Assembly: GCA_938012815.1 (NCBI GenBank)
Contig: CALLVV010000078.1
Span: 1-59,358 of the forward strand
Direction: 5' to 3'
Length of the DNA stretch: 59,358 bases
DNA from: an uncultured Propionibacteriaceae bacterium
GTDB lineage: Bacteria > Actinomycetota > Actinomycetes > Propionibacteriales > Propionibacteriaceae
In this document: piece after piece, positions 1-7,749 of the stretch
Position numbering within the stretch: the stretch's first letter is position 1
Layout of the letters: the number at the start of each line of letters is the position of its first letter
Program-made: the position numbers and the translations under genes
Notes under the pieces: model-generated
Databases searched by the model: none
What the model saw: the letters and a program-made list of their open reading frames with translations, nothing else
What the model was told of the DNA's origin: nothing

Positions 1-174
1 GTGGTAACTCGACGGCACGCGAAGGGCCGGCGGCGAGGCCCATTCGTCCATTGCCTCGTCGAGGTGCAGATAGGCGTTGCTGACCGTTTCCTCCTCGTTG
101 GCGGCGACGGCGGGGGTGGACATGGCCAAGGACATGCTCAAGGCAGCAACGAGGATTCGTAGGGCGTACTTCAT
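1..174 (-). CDS. Secreted protein, N-terminal part only
   Basis: The reading frame starts at an ATG (174-172) and runs off the left edge after 58 codons. It opens MKYALRILVAAL, then a hydrophobic stretch and a small-residue site near TPAVAA, so a Sec signal peptide cut near residue 25 is likely. The mature part is acidic (NEEETVSNAYLHLDEAMDEW). It lies 37 bp downstream of the Gfo/Idh oxidoreductase gene on the same strand and may share its transcript. The family cannot be recognised from this fragment; a secreted or cell-wall protein is the most that can be said. Confidence 0.6.
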   Translation of the reverse strand, partial: MKYALRILVAALSMSLAMSTPAVAANEEETVSNAYLHLDEAMDEWASPPALRVPSSYH

Positions 175-192
175 CGGAGCCCCTCACTTTTC

Positions 193-224
193 TTTCAGGT
201 GTTCTTGTTTTTCAGGTGTTCTTG
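193..224. repeat. 15-bp tandem duplication over a stop codon
   Basis: TTTCAGGTGTTCTTG occurs at 193-207 and again at 210-224. Read on the minus strand, the second copy carries the stop codon of the oxidoreductase gene and the first provides another stop 17 bp on. It looks like a recent slippage duplication with no effect on the protein. Confidence 0.8.
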
Positions 225-1252
225 CCCGGCAGCACCGGCACGGGCTGTCTCGTGCCGGATGCGGCCGCGTCGTAGAAGGCGCGAGCGGCTGCGAGGTTGC
301 GCCAGGCGTCGTGGACGGTTCCCAGCGAATTGTTCTCGCCTCGGATCCGGTCGACGAGGGGCTGGATCAGGTCGGAGTCGTCGTCCAGCGGTTCGAGCTG
401 TTCCCATGAGTGAGAGGCTTCGGCATCGGGGCGCAGCACCGAGATGTGTGCGTCGATGGTGTCGATAGCCAGCGATCCCTCGGTCCCGTTGAGGGTGGTG
501 GTGATCCGCCAGGCCCCGTCCGCCCCGGTCCAGGTGTTCTCCATGGTGGCCACCACGCCGTCGGAGAATGTGAAGATGGCGTGGCCGTAGTCCTCGACGG
601 GCAGCTGCGGGTACCGCAGGTTCGCGACGTGCCCGATGACATCGACCGGTTCCGCTCCCAGCAGCCAACGCAGCCGGTCGATCTGGTAGATCGCGTGGTC
701 GATCCAACCGCCGCCGGGCGCCTTGTCCTCCTCGACCCACCAGCCGTGCGAGTCGGAGTCCTCCCACGCCTTCGGCAGCACCCCGCACAGCGCGAAGTTG
801 GCCGAGACGATCCTGCCCAGCGCACCGGAACGGATGATCTCGAAGATCCGTTGGTTCTGATCCGTCATCCGTGACCGCGATTCCGCCGGGATGAAGTGCA
901 CGCCGGCCCTCTCCACCGCCCGCACGATGACGCTCGCCTCTTCCAGGGTGCGCGCCAGCGGCTTGATGGAGACGACGTGTTTGCCGGCCTCCGCCGCCCT
1001 GATGCAGATCCCGGGGTTCTGCTCGACGCTGAAGAAGGACCCGATGGCATCGATCCCGGGATCCTGCAGCGCATCGTCGAGAGACGTGGAGAACTCCGCC
1101 CCCAGGTCACTGGCGAGGGCCCTGCCCCTCCCGGGATCGCCGTCGACGATGAGCGGCAGCTCGGTCTGTGGGTGCCTGCTCAGCCCCCGTGCCAGAGGCA
1201 CCGCCGAGTACCAGTGGTCGAGCCCGACGATTGCGAATTTGATGGAAGTCAC
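212..1252 (-). CDS. Gfo/Idh/MocA family oxidoreductase (first copy)
   Basis: This 346-residue protein is an NAD(P)-dependent dehydrogenase-type enzyme that would act on a sugar or sugar derivative in the cytoplasm. The N-terminal Rossmann fold is visible (FAIVGLDHWYSAV near residue 6) and the catalytic KP motif appears as SIKPLARTLEEA near residue 95, an IKP instead of the usual EKP. A C-terminal alpha/beta domain follows, with GGGWIDHAIYQIDRLRWL. The start is a GTG with a GAGGTGA ribosome site just upstream. It follows the ROK regulator on the same strand, and a probable ROK operator lies 49 bp before it. This ties it to the sugar-uptake operon opposite. The substrate is unknown. Confidence 0.85.
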   Translation of the reverse strand: MTSIKFAIVGLDHWYSAVPLARGLSRHPQTELPLIVDGDPGRGRALASDLGAEFSTSLDDALQDPGIDAIGSFFSVEQNPGICIRAAEAGKHVVSIKPLARTLEEASVIVRAVERAGVHFIPAESRSRMTDQNQRIFEIIRSGALGRIVSANFALCGVLPKAWEDSDSHGWWVEEDKAPGGGWIDHAIYQIDRLRWLLGAEPVDVIGHVANLRYPQLPVEDYGHAIFTFSDGVVATMENTWTGADGAWRITTTLNGTEGSLAIDTIDAHISVLRPDAEASHSWEQLEPLDDDSDLIQPLVDRIRGENNSLGTVHDAWRNLAAARAFYDAAASGTRQPVPVLPGKNT

Positions 1253-1274
1253 GAGTTCACCTCAGATCGCTCCT

Positions 1275-1290
1275 CGGCCCTGCGGGGCCG
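1275..1290. other. Short GC hairpin between regulator and oxidoreductase
   Basis: CGGCCC-tgcg-GGGCCG forms a 6-bp stem just after the ROK stop codon and before the oxidoreductase start. No T-run follows on the minus strand, so it could be a weak terminator or a leader hairpin of the next gene. Confidence 0.35.
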
Positions 1291-1300
1291 GTTTTCTGAG

Positions 1301-1318
1301 GAGTATTTATTAATACTC
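1301..1318. promoter_or_regulatory. Probable ROK operator (site 1)
   Basis: GAGTATTTATTAATACTC is a perfect palindrome (7-bp arms, 4-bp centre) in otherwise GC-rich DNA. It lies between the ROK gene and the first Gfo/Idh gene. A related sequence, AGTATTAACTAATA, occurs in the promoter region of the opposite operon (2543-2556, minus strand). The shared pattern AGTATT-N4-AATA next to a ROK gene makes it the likely binding site of that repressor. Confidence 0.7.
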
Positions 1319-1326
1319 AGAGTTTG

Positions 1327-2508
1327 TCAACTGACGCTGTCCCGGGCCCCCAGCCGGAACATCGCGTTGCGCGCGGTCTCCAGCCCCATGTCGACGGCCC
1401 CGCGCAGCGTGGCGTCGGTGCACAGCGTCGCGACGTCGAGGTCCACGTGGAACGGGCTGCGCCGGGTCACCGCGTCGCTGATCTCGGCGACGTAGTCCTG
1501 GAGCCGGATCCCGATACCGCCACCCAGGACCACGCACTCGGGGTCGAGGACGGCGTTGATGGCGATCACCGCCGCCGAGATGCCCTCCACGAACCGGTCC
1601 ATGACCTGCCGGGCCGCCGGGTCCCCCGACGCGGCCAGCTGCAGGACGGCCTCCGGCGTGGGGTTCACCAGCCCCAGCTCCCGGGCCGAGGCCGTGAGCG
1701 CGCGCGCCGACACGACGTCCTCCAGCACGCACGCCCTCCCATCGGCCCCTGTGGCGGTGAGCAGGTACGCGAGCTCGCCGGCGGCACCGTGGAAACCGCG
1801 ATGCAGCTTCCCGTTGAGAATGGTCGCCAGGCCGGCGCCGGTGCCGATGTGGAAGTAAGCAAAGGACTCGTGACGCCTGGCCCGGCCGTGGATCGACTCG
1901 GCGAGCGCGGCCAGGTTGACGTCGTTCTCGATCTGCAGCTGCGTTCCGAGTTCGTCGTTGAGCATGTTGATCAGCTTGGGACGCTGCCAGCCCGGTAACT
2001 GATCCGCGTAGTCCACCACGCCGCGCTTCGGGGCGAAGACACCTGGGGAGCCGATGACCGCATAGGTCCGCTCGGGATCCAACCGCAGCTTCGCCTTCGC
2101 CTGGGAGACCTCCGCGGAGATCAGGTCCACCAGCGCGGTCGCGCTCCTGGCCACGTTGCGCACGTCGTGGCGATAGAGCTCGTCACCCGCGATATCCACC
2201 ACCGCCACGCGAACCCAGACGCGACCGATGTCGACGGCGATGACCGACCCGGCGGCGGCGTTCACCCGGTACAGCTTGGCCGGCCTGCCCATGTCGCGGG
2301 CATCGTTGCCCAGCGGGACGACGAGCCGCGCATCCACGAGTTCGTTGAGCGCCGCGATGACGGTGGGTTGGGAGAGCCCGGAAGCACGCGCCAACTCGGG
2401 ACGGGTCGACGGGCCCTGGCTCAGCAGCGAGTCGAACAGGACGCGCTGGTTCATCTCGCGGATGAGTTTGGGGCCCTTGCCCATCAGCCGATCATTGGCC
2501 GTTGGCAT
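1327..2508 (-). CDS. ROK-family transcriptional repressor
   Basis: This 393-residue protein is a sugar-responsive repressor of the NagC/XylR class. A winged helix-turn-helix covers about residues 20-70 (STRPELARASGLSQPTVIAA). A ROK ATPase-fold domain follows, with VIAVDIGRVWVRVAVVDIAG, ENDVNLAALAES and GTGAGLATILNGKLHRGFHG. The zinc-binding CxCGxxGC motif of ROK kinases is absent, so it should sense a ligand rather than phosphorylate one. I start it at the ATG with GGAGAGG six bases upstream; an earlier GTG would overlap that ribosome site. It is divergent from the transport operon, and AT-rich palindromes on both sides suggest control of both directions. Confidence 0.88.
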   Translation of the reverse strand: MPTANDRLMGKGPKLIREMNQRVLFDSLLSQGPSTRPELARASGLSQPTVIAALNELVDARLVVPLGNDARDMGRPAKLYRVNAAAGSVIAVDIGRVWVRVAVVDIAGDELYRHDVRNVARSATALVDLISAEVSQAKAKLRLDPERTYAVIGSPGVFAPKRGVVDYADQLPGWQRPKLINMLNDELGTQLQIENDVNLAALAESIHGRARRHESFAYFHIGTGAGLATILNGKLHRGFHGAAGELAYLLTATGADGRACVLEDVVSARALTASARELGLVNPTPEAVLQLAASGDPAARQVMDRFVEGISAAVIAINAVLDPECVVLGGGIGIRLQDYVAEISDAVTRRSPFHVDLDVATLCTDATLRGAVDMGLETARNAMFRLGARDSVS

Positions 2509-2542
2509 GTCGATCCTCTCCACAGTGTTGCCAAGTCAACTC

Positions 2543-2565
2543 TATTAGTTAATACTACTTATAAT
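2543..2565 (+). promoter_or_regulatory. Operator (site 2) and -10 box of the transport operon
   Basis: TATTAGTTAATACT (2543-2556) matches the palindrome at 1301-1318 on the opposite strand, and TATAAT at 2560-2565 is a consensus -10 box. A strong ribosome site (AAGGAG, 2582-2587) follows before the ATG at 2592. Repressor bound here would cover the promoter core. Confidence 0.65.
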
Positions 2566-2591
2566 CTGGTGCAACGGAGCTAAGGAGTGTC

Positions 2592-3704
2592 ATGACTCAG
2601 CAGAGGCCGCTACGGTTCGGGATCCTCGGGGCCGGCATGATCGCCGGCGACGAGGACGGTTTTCTGCCCAACCTAACCACGCTCGGAGACAAAGTTGAAA
2701 TAACCACGGTCGCTGATGTCGTGCCCGAGCACGCGCAGCGCATCGCCCAGAGGTTCGGTATCAACACCGTCCACGAATCGCTCGACGAGATGTTGCGCGA
2801 CGACCGCGTCGAGGCCGTCGCGAACCTCACCCCCATATCCGTACACGCCGAGACCTCCATGCGGATCCTCCACAGCGGCCGGCACCTGCTGAGCGAGAAA
2901 CCCCTCGCCACCACCCTGGAGGAGGCCAACGCGCTCATCGAGGAGGCCGAGCGACAGGACGTGGTCTTCGTGTGCGCCCCTCCCGACACGCTCTACGCCC
3001 AGTACCGCGAAGCCCGCCGGCTCATCGACGAGGGCCGCATCGGGCAGGTGTGCTTCGCCCGGGTGCGCAGTTCGCACGGCGGTCCCGGCGGGGCCCCCGA
3101 CGGGTGGCCTTTCGACCCGACCTGGTTCTACCAGCCGGGCGGCGGACCGCTGTTCGACATGGGCGTCTACGGCATCCACGAGATCACCAGCCTGCTGGGG
3201 CCGGCGCGGCGGGTCTCGGCCTTCGGCGGCATCACGGAGGCCGTCCGCACCGTGCGCGGGACGGGCCCCTTCGGCGGGTTGCGGATCCCCGTCACCACCC
3301 CCGACAACTTCCTGTTCATGCTGGACTTCGGCAACTCGACCTTCGCCGTGATCGACGCGACGTTCAACGTTCTGGCATCCAGGGCACCCAAGGTGGAGGT
3401 GTTCGGGCGGCGGGGTGCGATGGCCATCTACCACCGCGACGAGAACCCGCTCGAGGTGTTCGTCCAGGACCTGGAGCCCGGCGTCGACGCCTGGATGGAT
3501 CCGGAGGACCTCTCCCGGGCCAACAACGTCCGGGAACAGGAACTGCACCGCGCCATGCTCATGGAGCACCTGGTCGACTGCGTCCGCAGCGGCGAACCCC
3601 CCATCGCCGACGCTTACAGGGCCCGGCACGCGCTCGAGATCATGACCGCGGCCATCGAGTCCGCGAAATCCGGTCGGGTCGTCGAACTCACCACGTCCTT
3701 CTAG
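2592..3704 (+). CDS. Gfo/Idh/MocA family oxidoreductase (second copy)
   Basis: This 370-residue NAD(P)-dependent dehydrogenase is the first gene of the transport operon. The Rossmann fold starts at residue 7 (LRFGILGAGMIAGDEDGF), the EKP catalytic motif is intact (LLSEKPLATTLEEA, near residue 98), and the C-terminal domain has GGGPLFDMGVYGIHEITSLL. The ATG has an AAGGAG site five bases upstream. Family members oxidise or reduce sugars, inositols or glycosides. Next to a ROK repressor and an ABC importer, it most likely handles the imported sugar or a derivative. The product is not known. Confidence 0.88.
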   Translation: MTQQRPLRFGILGAGMIAGDEDGFLPNLTTLGDKVEITTVADVVPEHAQRIAQRFGINTVHESLDEMLRDDRVEAVANLTPISVHAETSMRILHSGRHLLSEKPLATTLEEANALIEEAERQDVVFVCAPPDTLYAQYREARRLIDEGRIGQVCFARVRSSHGGPGGAPDGWPFDPTWFYQPGGGPLFDMGVYGIHEITSLLGPARRVSAFGGITEAVRTVRGTGPFGGLRIPVTTPDNFLFMLDFGNSTFAVIDATFNVLASRAPKVEVFGRRGAMAIYHRDENPLEVFVQDLEPGVDAWMDPEDLSRANNVREQELHRAMLMEHLVDCVRSGEPPIADAYRARHALEIMTAAIESAKSGRVVELTTSF

Positions 3705-3710
3705 ATCATC

Positions 3711-4817
3711 ATGTCCGACGACGTTCACGCAGAAGCGGCACAGCTCAGTCCCGAGCTGGCCCGGGAAACCGGCGGCCCCCCGCAGGCGAGCCTGGGGTAC
3801 CGCATCCGGCACAACTACGCCCTGGGGCGCATTCTCAAGAGCCTGATCACGATCTGGGCCGTGGCCACCCTGTCCTTCGTGCTGGTGCGGTGGATGCCCG
3901 GCGACCCGCTGCAGGCCTACGTGCAGAGACTGATGAGCCAGCAGGGCCTGGGACGGCAGGAGGCGCTCGCGCGCGCCTCCTCGCTGCTGTCCTACGACCC
4001 GGACGCCCCGCTGCTGCAGCAGTACCTCGCCTATCTCGGCGGACTGGCACAGGGCAACCTGGGCCAGTCCATCGTCGCGCCCGGCACCTCGGTGAGCGAC
4101 TACATCCTCGCCTACCTGCCGTGGACGCTGTTCAGCGTCGGCACGGGGCTGCTGCTGTCGTTCCTGATCGGGATCGCGCTGGGGGTCCTGATCGCCTACA
4201 AACGCGGCCGCTGGATCGATCACCTGATCACCAACATCTCGTCCGCGCTGAACGCCGTCCCCAACTACATGTGGGCGATGCTGGTGATCGTGGTCTTCGG
4301 CGTCCAGCTGCGCTGGTTCAACGTCAGTTCGCTGCGGGGCACGGTCACCCCCGGTGTCCAACCGGGATTCACCGCCGAGTTCATCCTCGACGCGCTGACG
4401 CACGCCGCACTTCCCATCGCCGTCTACACCCTGACCTCCGTGGGAGGCTGGATCCTGCAGATGAAGTCCTCCACCACGCAGGTGCTCGAGGACGACTACG
4501 TGATCAGCGCGAAGGCCCGCGGCCTTCCCGGTTCCCGCATCCACATCAGCTACGTCGGGCGCAACGCGATCCTGCCGTTGTTCACCCAGTTCGCCGTCCA
4601 GCTGGGCTTCGTGGTCGGGGGCTCGACGCTGGTGGAGCAGATCTTCAAGTACGACGGCGTCGGGTACTACTTCTACGACGCGATCGTGGCCCGGGACTAT
4701 CCCGTGGTCCAAGGCTTCATCCTGGTCATCACGGTCTCGGTTGTGCTGGCCAACCTGATGGCGGACCTGCTCCTGTCCCGTATCGATCCGCGGATCCGAG
4801 TGGAAGGTGCCCGCTGA
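3711..4817 (+). CDS. ABC transporter permease, DppB/OppB type
   Basis: This 368-residue inner-membrane permease is of the peptide/nickel/opine/saccharide class (BPD_transp_1). An N-terminal cytoplasmic tail of about 40 residues precedes the first membrane helix. The usual periplasmic segment contains GNLGQSIVAPGTSVSDYI, and the EAA loop that touches the ATPase is seen in SAKARGLPGSRIHISYVGRN near residue 265. It starts seven bases after the oxidoreductase stop and overlaps the next permease by one base (TGATG), so translation is coupled. It pairs with the next gene to form the channel. Confidence 0.9.
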   Translation: MSDDVHAEAAQLSPELARETGGPPQASLGYRIRHNYALGRILKSLITIWAVATLSFVLVRWMPGDPLQAYVQRLMSQQGLGRQEALARASSLLSYDPDAPLLQQYLAYLGGLAQGNLGQSIVAPGTSVSDYILAYLPWTLFSVGTGLLLSFLIGIALGVLIAYKRGRWIDHLITNISSALNAVPNYMWAMLVIVVFGVQLRWFNVSSLRGTVTPGVQPGFTAEFILDALTHAALPIAVYTLTSVGGWILQMKSSTTQVLEDDYVISAKARGLPGSRIHISYVGRNAILPLFTQFAVQLGFVVGGSTLVEQIFKYDGVGYYFYDAIVARDYPVVQGFILVITVSVVLANLMADLLLSRIDPRIRVEGAR

Positions 4818-5731
4818 TGAGCAACTCCCCGCTTCCCACCACCGATCCCACCGTCCTCACCGGGGCCCGGACCCCCCACCCCGGGAAAGGCCGGTGGCGA
4901 AGCGCCCTCGGGGCCAGCGTGACGGGCACCGTCGGCGGAGTGGTGTTCCTCCTCATGTGCGTGGCCTCGTTGATCCTGCCGTGGTTCATCGCGGTTCCGG
5001 CCGCCAACTCCGCGCTGATCTATGCCCCTCCGTCGGCGGAGCATCTCCTGGGCACCGACGCCGACGGGCGCGACGTCTTCACGATGATCCTGCTCGGCGG
5101 TCGCGACGTCATCATCGTCAGCATCATCTCGGCCACGGTGTCCACGGGCATCGCCGTCGTGCTGGGCGCGCTGGCCGCGTACCTGCGGGGCTGGGTGGAC
5201 TCCCTGGTGATCCAGTTCACCGATTTCATGCTGACCATCCCCCAGTTCGCGCTGCTGGTGGTGCTGGCCGCCTACGTGCGTCTCGACAGCCCCGTGATGC
5301 TGGCGCTGCTGCTCGGGGTCCTCGGCTGGCCGGGGCTGCTGCGAGCGGTGAGGGCCCAGGTGCTCTCCCTGAAGGAACGCGAATACGTGGAGGCGGCGCG
5401 CATCGTCGGTTTGTCGACCCCGGTCATCATCGGCCGCGAGATCCTGCCGAACATGGCCAGCTACCTCATGATCCACTTCATCTTCGCGATGACGGGGGCG
5501 ACGTACGCGATGGTGGGGCTGTACCTGCTCGGGCTGGCACCCATGACGGGAATCAACTGGGGAATCATGATCAACAACGCCTGGGCGAAGGGTGCGCTGT
5601 TCTTCACCAACGCCGCCTGGTCGATCATGGCCCCGCTGCTCGTGGTGAGCGTGCTCCAGCTCTCCGCGATCTGGTTCGCGCGCACCCTGGAACAACTCCT
5701 GAACCCACGGCTGGCAGGGAAACAACAATGA
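4817..5731 (+). CDS. ABC transporter permease, DppC/OppC type
   Basis: This 304-residue permease is the second half of the channel. A proline-rich cytoplasmic N-terminus is followed by a membrane helix (VFLLMCVASLILPW), the typical HLLGTDADGRDVFTMILLGG motif before the core domain, and the EAA loop EAARIVGLSTPVIIGREILP. The ATG overlaps the stop of the first permease by one base, and its own stop overlaps the following ATPase start. Length and motifs are normal for DppC. Confidence 0.9.
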   Translation: MSNSPLPTTDPTVLTGARTPHPGKGRWRSALGASVTGTVGGVVFLLMCVASLILPWFIAVPAANSALIYAPPSAEHLLGTDADGRDVFTMILLGGRDVIIVSIISATVSTGIAVVLGALAAYLRGWVDSLVIQFTDFMLTIPQFALLVVLAAYVRLDSPVMLALLLGVLGWPGLLRAVRAQVLSLKEREYVEAARIVGLSTPVIIGREILPNMASYLMIHFIFAMTGATYAMVGLYLLGLAPMTGINWGIMINNAWAKGALFFTNAAWSIMAPLLVVSVLQLSAIWFARTLEQLLNPRLAGKQQ

Positions 5732-6726
5732 TGACTCCGACCACTGGTGCGAAACCGCTGCTGGAGATCTCCGGGCTGGAGATCACCTACACGACGAACC
5801 GACGACCGTCGACCGCGGTGAGGGACATCGACCTCAGCCTGTACCCGCGGGAGACGCTCGTCCTCGCCGGGGAGAGCGGATGCGGCAAGACCACGCTGGC
5901 GCTGGCGATCCTGGGACTGCTGCCCAAGGGCGGCGGCATCGCCTCGGGAAGTATCTCGTTCGAGACGAAAAAAGGCACCACCGTGAAGCTCGCGAGCCTC
6001 TCCGGGGAGGCGAAGCGTGCCCTGCGCTGGACGGAGATGTCGGTCGTCTTCCAGGGCGCGATGAACTCGCTGAACCCGCTGCTCACCGTCAGGCAGCACT
6101 TCGTCGAGACGGCTCGCGCCCACGCGGGCAGCCCGAAGGGCGAGAAGCTCGAGGCGTGGATGGCCGAGCTTCTCGAGATGGTGATGCTGGAACCCACACG
6201 GGTGCTCGCCTCGTATCCCCACCAGCTCTCCGGCGGGATGCGGCAGCGAGTGCTGATCGCCCTGGGGCTGCTGCTATCCCCCCGCCTGGTGGTGCTGGAC
6301 GAGCCGACCACCGCGCTGGACGTCCTGACCCAGAAAGCGATCATCACCATCCTGCGCTCGCTGCAGGAACGCATCGGGTTCTCGATGATCTTCATCACCC
6401 ACGACCTGGCGCTCGCCGCGGAGATCGCGGATCGCGTGGCGGTGATGTACGACGGCCGCATCGTCGAGCTCGGCACCGCCCGGGAAGTTTTCACGAATCC
6501 CGGGCACCCCTACACCCGCGCGCTGCTGGAGACGATCCCCCGCTGGGACGGCGAACCCGGCCGGCTGCGGACGATCAAGGAGTCGCTGGCCGAGTACGAC
6601 ATCACCACCGACGAGGGCGCGGGGCAGCAGCTCACGCTGCGAACGGACCCCGAGGTGTGGCTGAGCGAGACCCACCGGGTGGCCCACCTCCCCAGGAAAC
6701 GTTCGGAAGGGCGGGCCGATGACTGA
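5728..6726 (+). CDS. ABC transporter ATP-binding protein, DppD/OppD type
   Basis: This 332-residue ATPase drives the importer. It shows Walker A GESGCGKTTL near residue 48, the signature LSGGMRQRV, Walker B LVVLDEPTTALD, the H-loop ITHDLALAAE, and the oligopeptide-transporter C-terminal extension (VFTNPGHPYTRALLETIP). Two adjacent ATG codons (5728, 5731) could start it, and the first overlaps the permease stop. It overlaps the next ATPase gene by eight bases. Confidence 0.9.
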   Translation: MMTPTTGAKPLLEISGLEITYTTNRRPSTAVRDIDLSLYPRETLVLAGESGCGKTTLALAILGLLPKGGGIASGSISFETKKGTTVKLASLSGEAKRALRWTEMSVVFQGAMNSLNPLLTVRQHFVETARAHAGSPKGEKLEAWMAELLEMVMLEPTRVLASYPHQLSGGMRQRVLIALGLLLSPRLVVLDEPTTALDVLTQKAIITILRSLQERIGFSMIFITHDLALAAEIADRVAVMYDGRIVELGTAREVFTNPGHPYTRALLETIPRWDGEPGRLRTIKESLAEYDITTDEGAGQQLTLRTDPEVWLSETHRVAHLPRKRSEGRADD

Positions 6727-7522
6727 GAAGTTGATGGAGATCCGTGACGTCACGCAGCGGTTCCGCAGCGCGGAACGCGAGGTGGTGGCGGTCTCGAGGG
6801 TCAGCGTCCAGGTCGATGCCGGGTCGGTGACCTGCCTGGTCGGTGAGTCCGGTTCGGGGAAGACCACGCTGGCCAGGATCGCTGCGGGCCTGGACAAACC
6901 CACCGCCGGCAGCATCCACTACCGGGGCCAGGACATCTCGCGGCTGCGGGGACCCGATTTCATGCGCTTCCGGCGAGAGGTGCAGTACGTGCACCAGGAT
7001 CCCTACGCCTCGCTCAACCCGACCCGCACGGTGCTCAGCACAGTGCTCTCCGCCCTGGGCGCCCGGAGGAACCGGACCAGGCGGCGCGCCACGGAACTGC
7101 TCGAACGGGTGGAACTGACCCCGGCCGACCTGTTCCTGGAGCGCTACCCCCATCAGCTCTCGGGTGGGCAGCGTCAACGCGTGGCGCTGGCCCGGGCGCT
7201 GGCCACCGAACCGGCGCTGATCATCGCCGACGAGACCACGTCGATGCTCGACGCCTCGATCCGCGGCAGCATGATCAACCTGCTGTCGGAGCTTCGCGAC
7301 GACCTGGGGGTCGGTTTCCTGTTCATCACCCACGACTTCACCCTGGCCAGGCACTTCGCCTGGCGGGGTCGCACCGCGGTGCTCTACCTGGGCGAGCTGG
7401 TGGAGTACGGTCCGACCCCCGAGGTCATGGATACGCCCCGGCACGCCTACACCAAGGCGCTCATCGACGCGCTCCCCATGATCAGGTTCGACGACGCCGA
7501 TGTTCCCGATGGTGCGCCATGA
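6719..7522 (+). CDS. ABC transporter ATP-binding protein, DppF/OppF type
   Basis: This 267-residue ATPase is the second nucleotide-binding subunit. It shows Walker A GESGSGKTTL near residue 43, the Q-loop VQYVHQDPYASLNPTRT typical of OppF, the signature LSGGQRQRV, and a Walker B with DETTSMLD in place of DEPTSALD. The D-loop change (TSML) is minor. The C-terminal extension is short (TPRHAYTKALIDALPM). Starts overlap on both sides, in keeping with one polycistronic operon. Confidence 0.9.
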   Translation: MTEKLMEIRDVTQRFRSAEREVVAVSRVSVQVDAGSVTCLVGESGSGKTTLARIAAGLDKPTAGSIHYRGQDISRLRGPDFMRFRREVQYVHQDPYASLNPTRTVLSTVLSALGARRNRTRRRATELLERVELTPADLFLERYPHQLSGGQRQRVALARALATEPALIIADETTSMLDASIRGSMINLLSELRDDLGVGFLFITHDFTLARHFAWRGRTAVLYLGELVEYGPTPEVMDTPRHAYTKALIDALPMIRFDDADVPDGAP

Positions 7523-7749
7523 CGACGGGCGGCATGCCCCGCCAGGCGATTGCCGCGGGACTCACGATCGCCCTCCTGGCCGGCATCAGCATGCTGCGGG
7601 TCCCAGCCGGTTCCGCCGCCTGGGTGATGTCGGTCCTTTCCCTCGCGGCAGGCGCGCTGCTGACCGGCTGCGGGGCCCTGCTCCTGCTACTCGCCAGACG
7701 ATCCCCGGATCGCACAAGGAAAACCCCCCGACCAAGAGAGGAATCATGA
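7519..7749 (+). CDS. Small two-helix membrane protein in the transport operon
   Basis: The 76-residue product has two hydrophobic stretches (about residues 9-27 and 31-60) and a very basic tail (RRSPDRTRKTPRPREE), so the C-terminus is probably cytoplasmic. Its ATG overlaps the ATPase stop (ATGA) and its stop overlaps the start of the binding-protein gene in the same way. This strict coupling says it is translated. No family is recognised. It could be an accessory or assembly subunit of the importer. Confidence 0.7.
   Translation: MTTGGMPRQAIAAGLTIALLAGISMLRVPAGSAAWVMSVLSLAAGALLTGCGALLLLLARRSPDRTRKTPRPREES

Noticed and set aside
2673..4712. 679-codon open frame on the minus strand
   Set aside because: It is the mirror of the oxidoreductase and permease genes. 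The product is low-complexity (R, G, D, Q, H rich) with no motif, while the plus-strand genes have clear domains, ribosome sites and overlaps.
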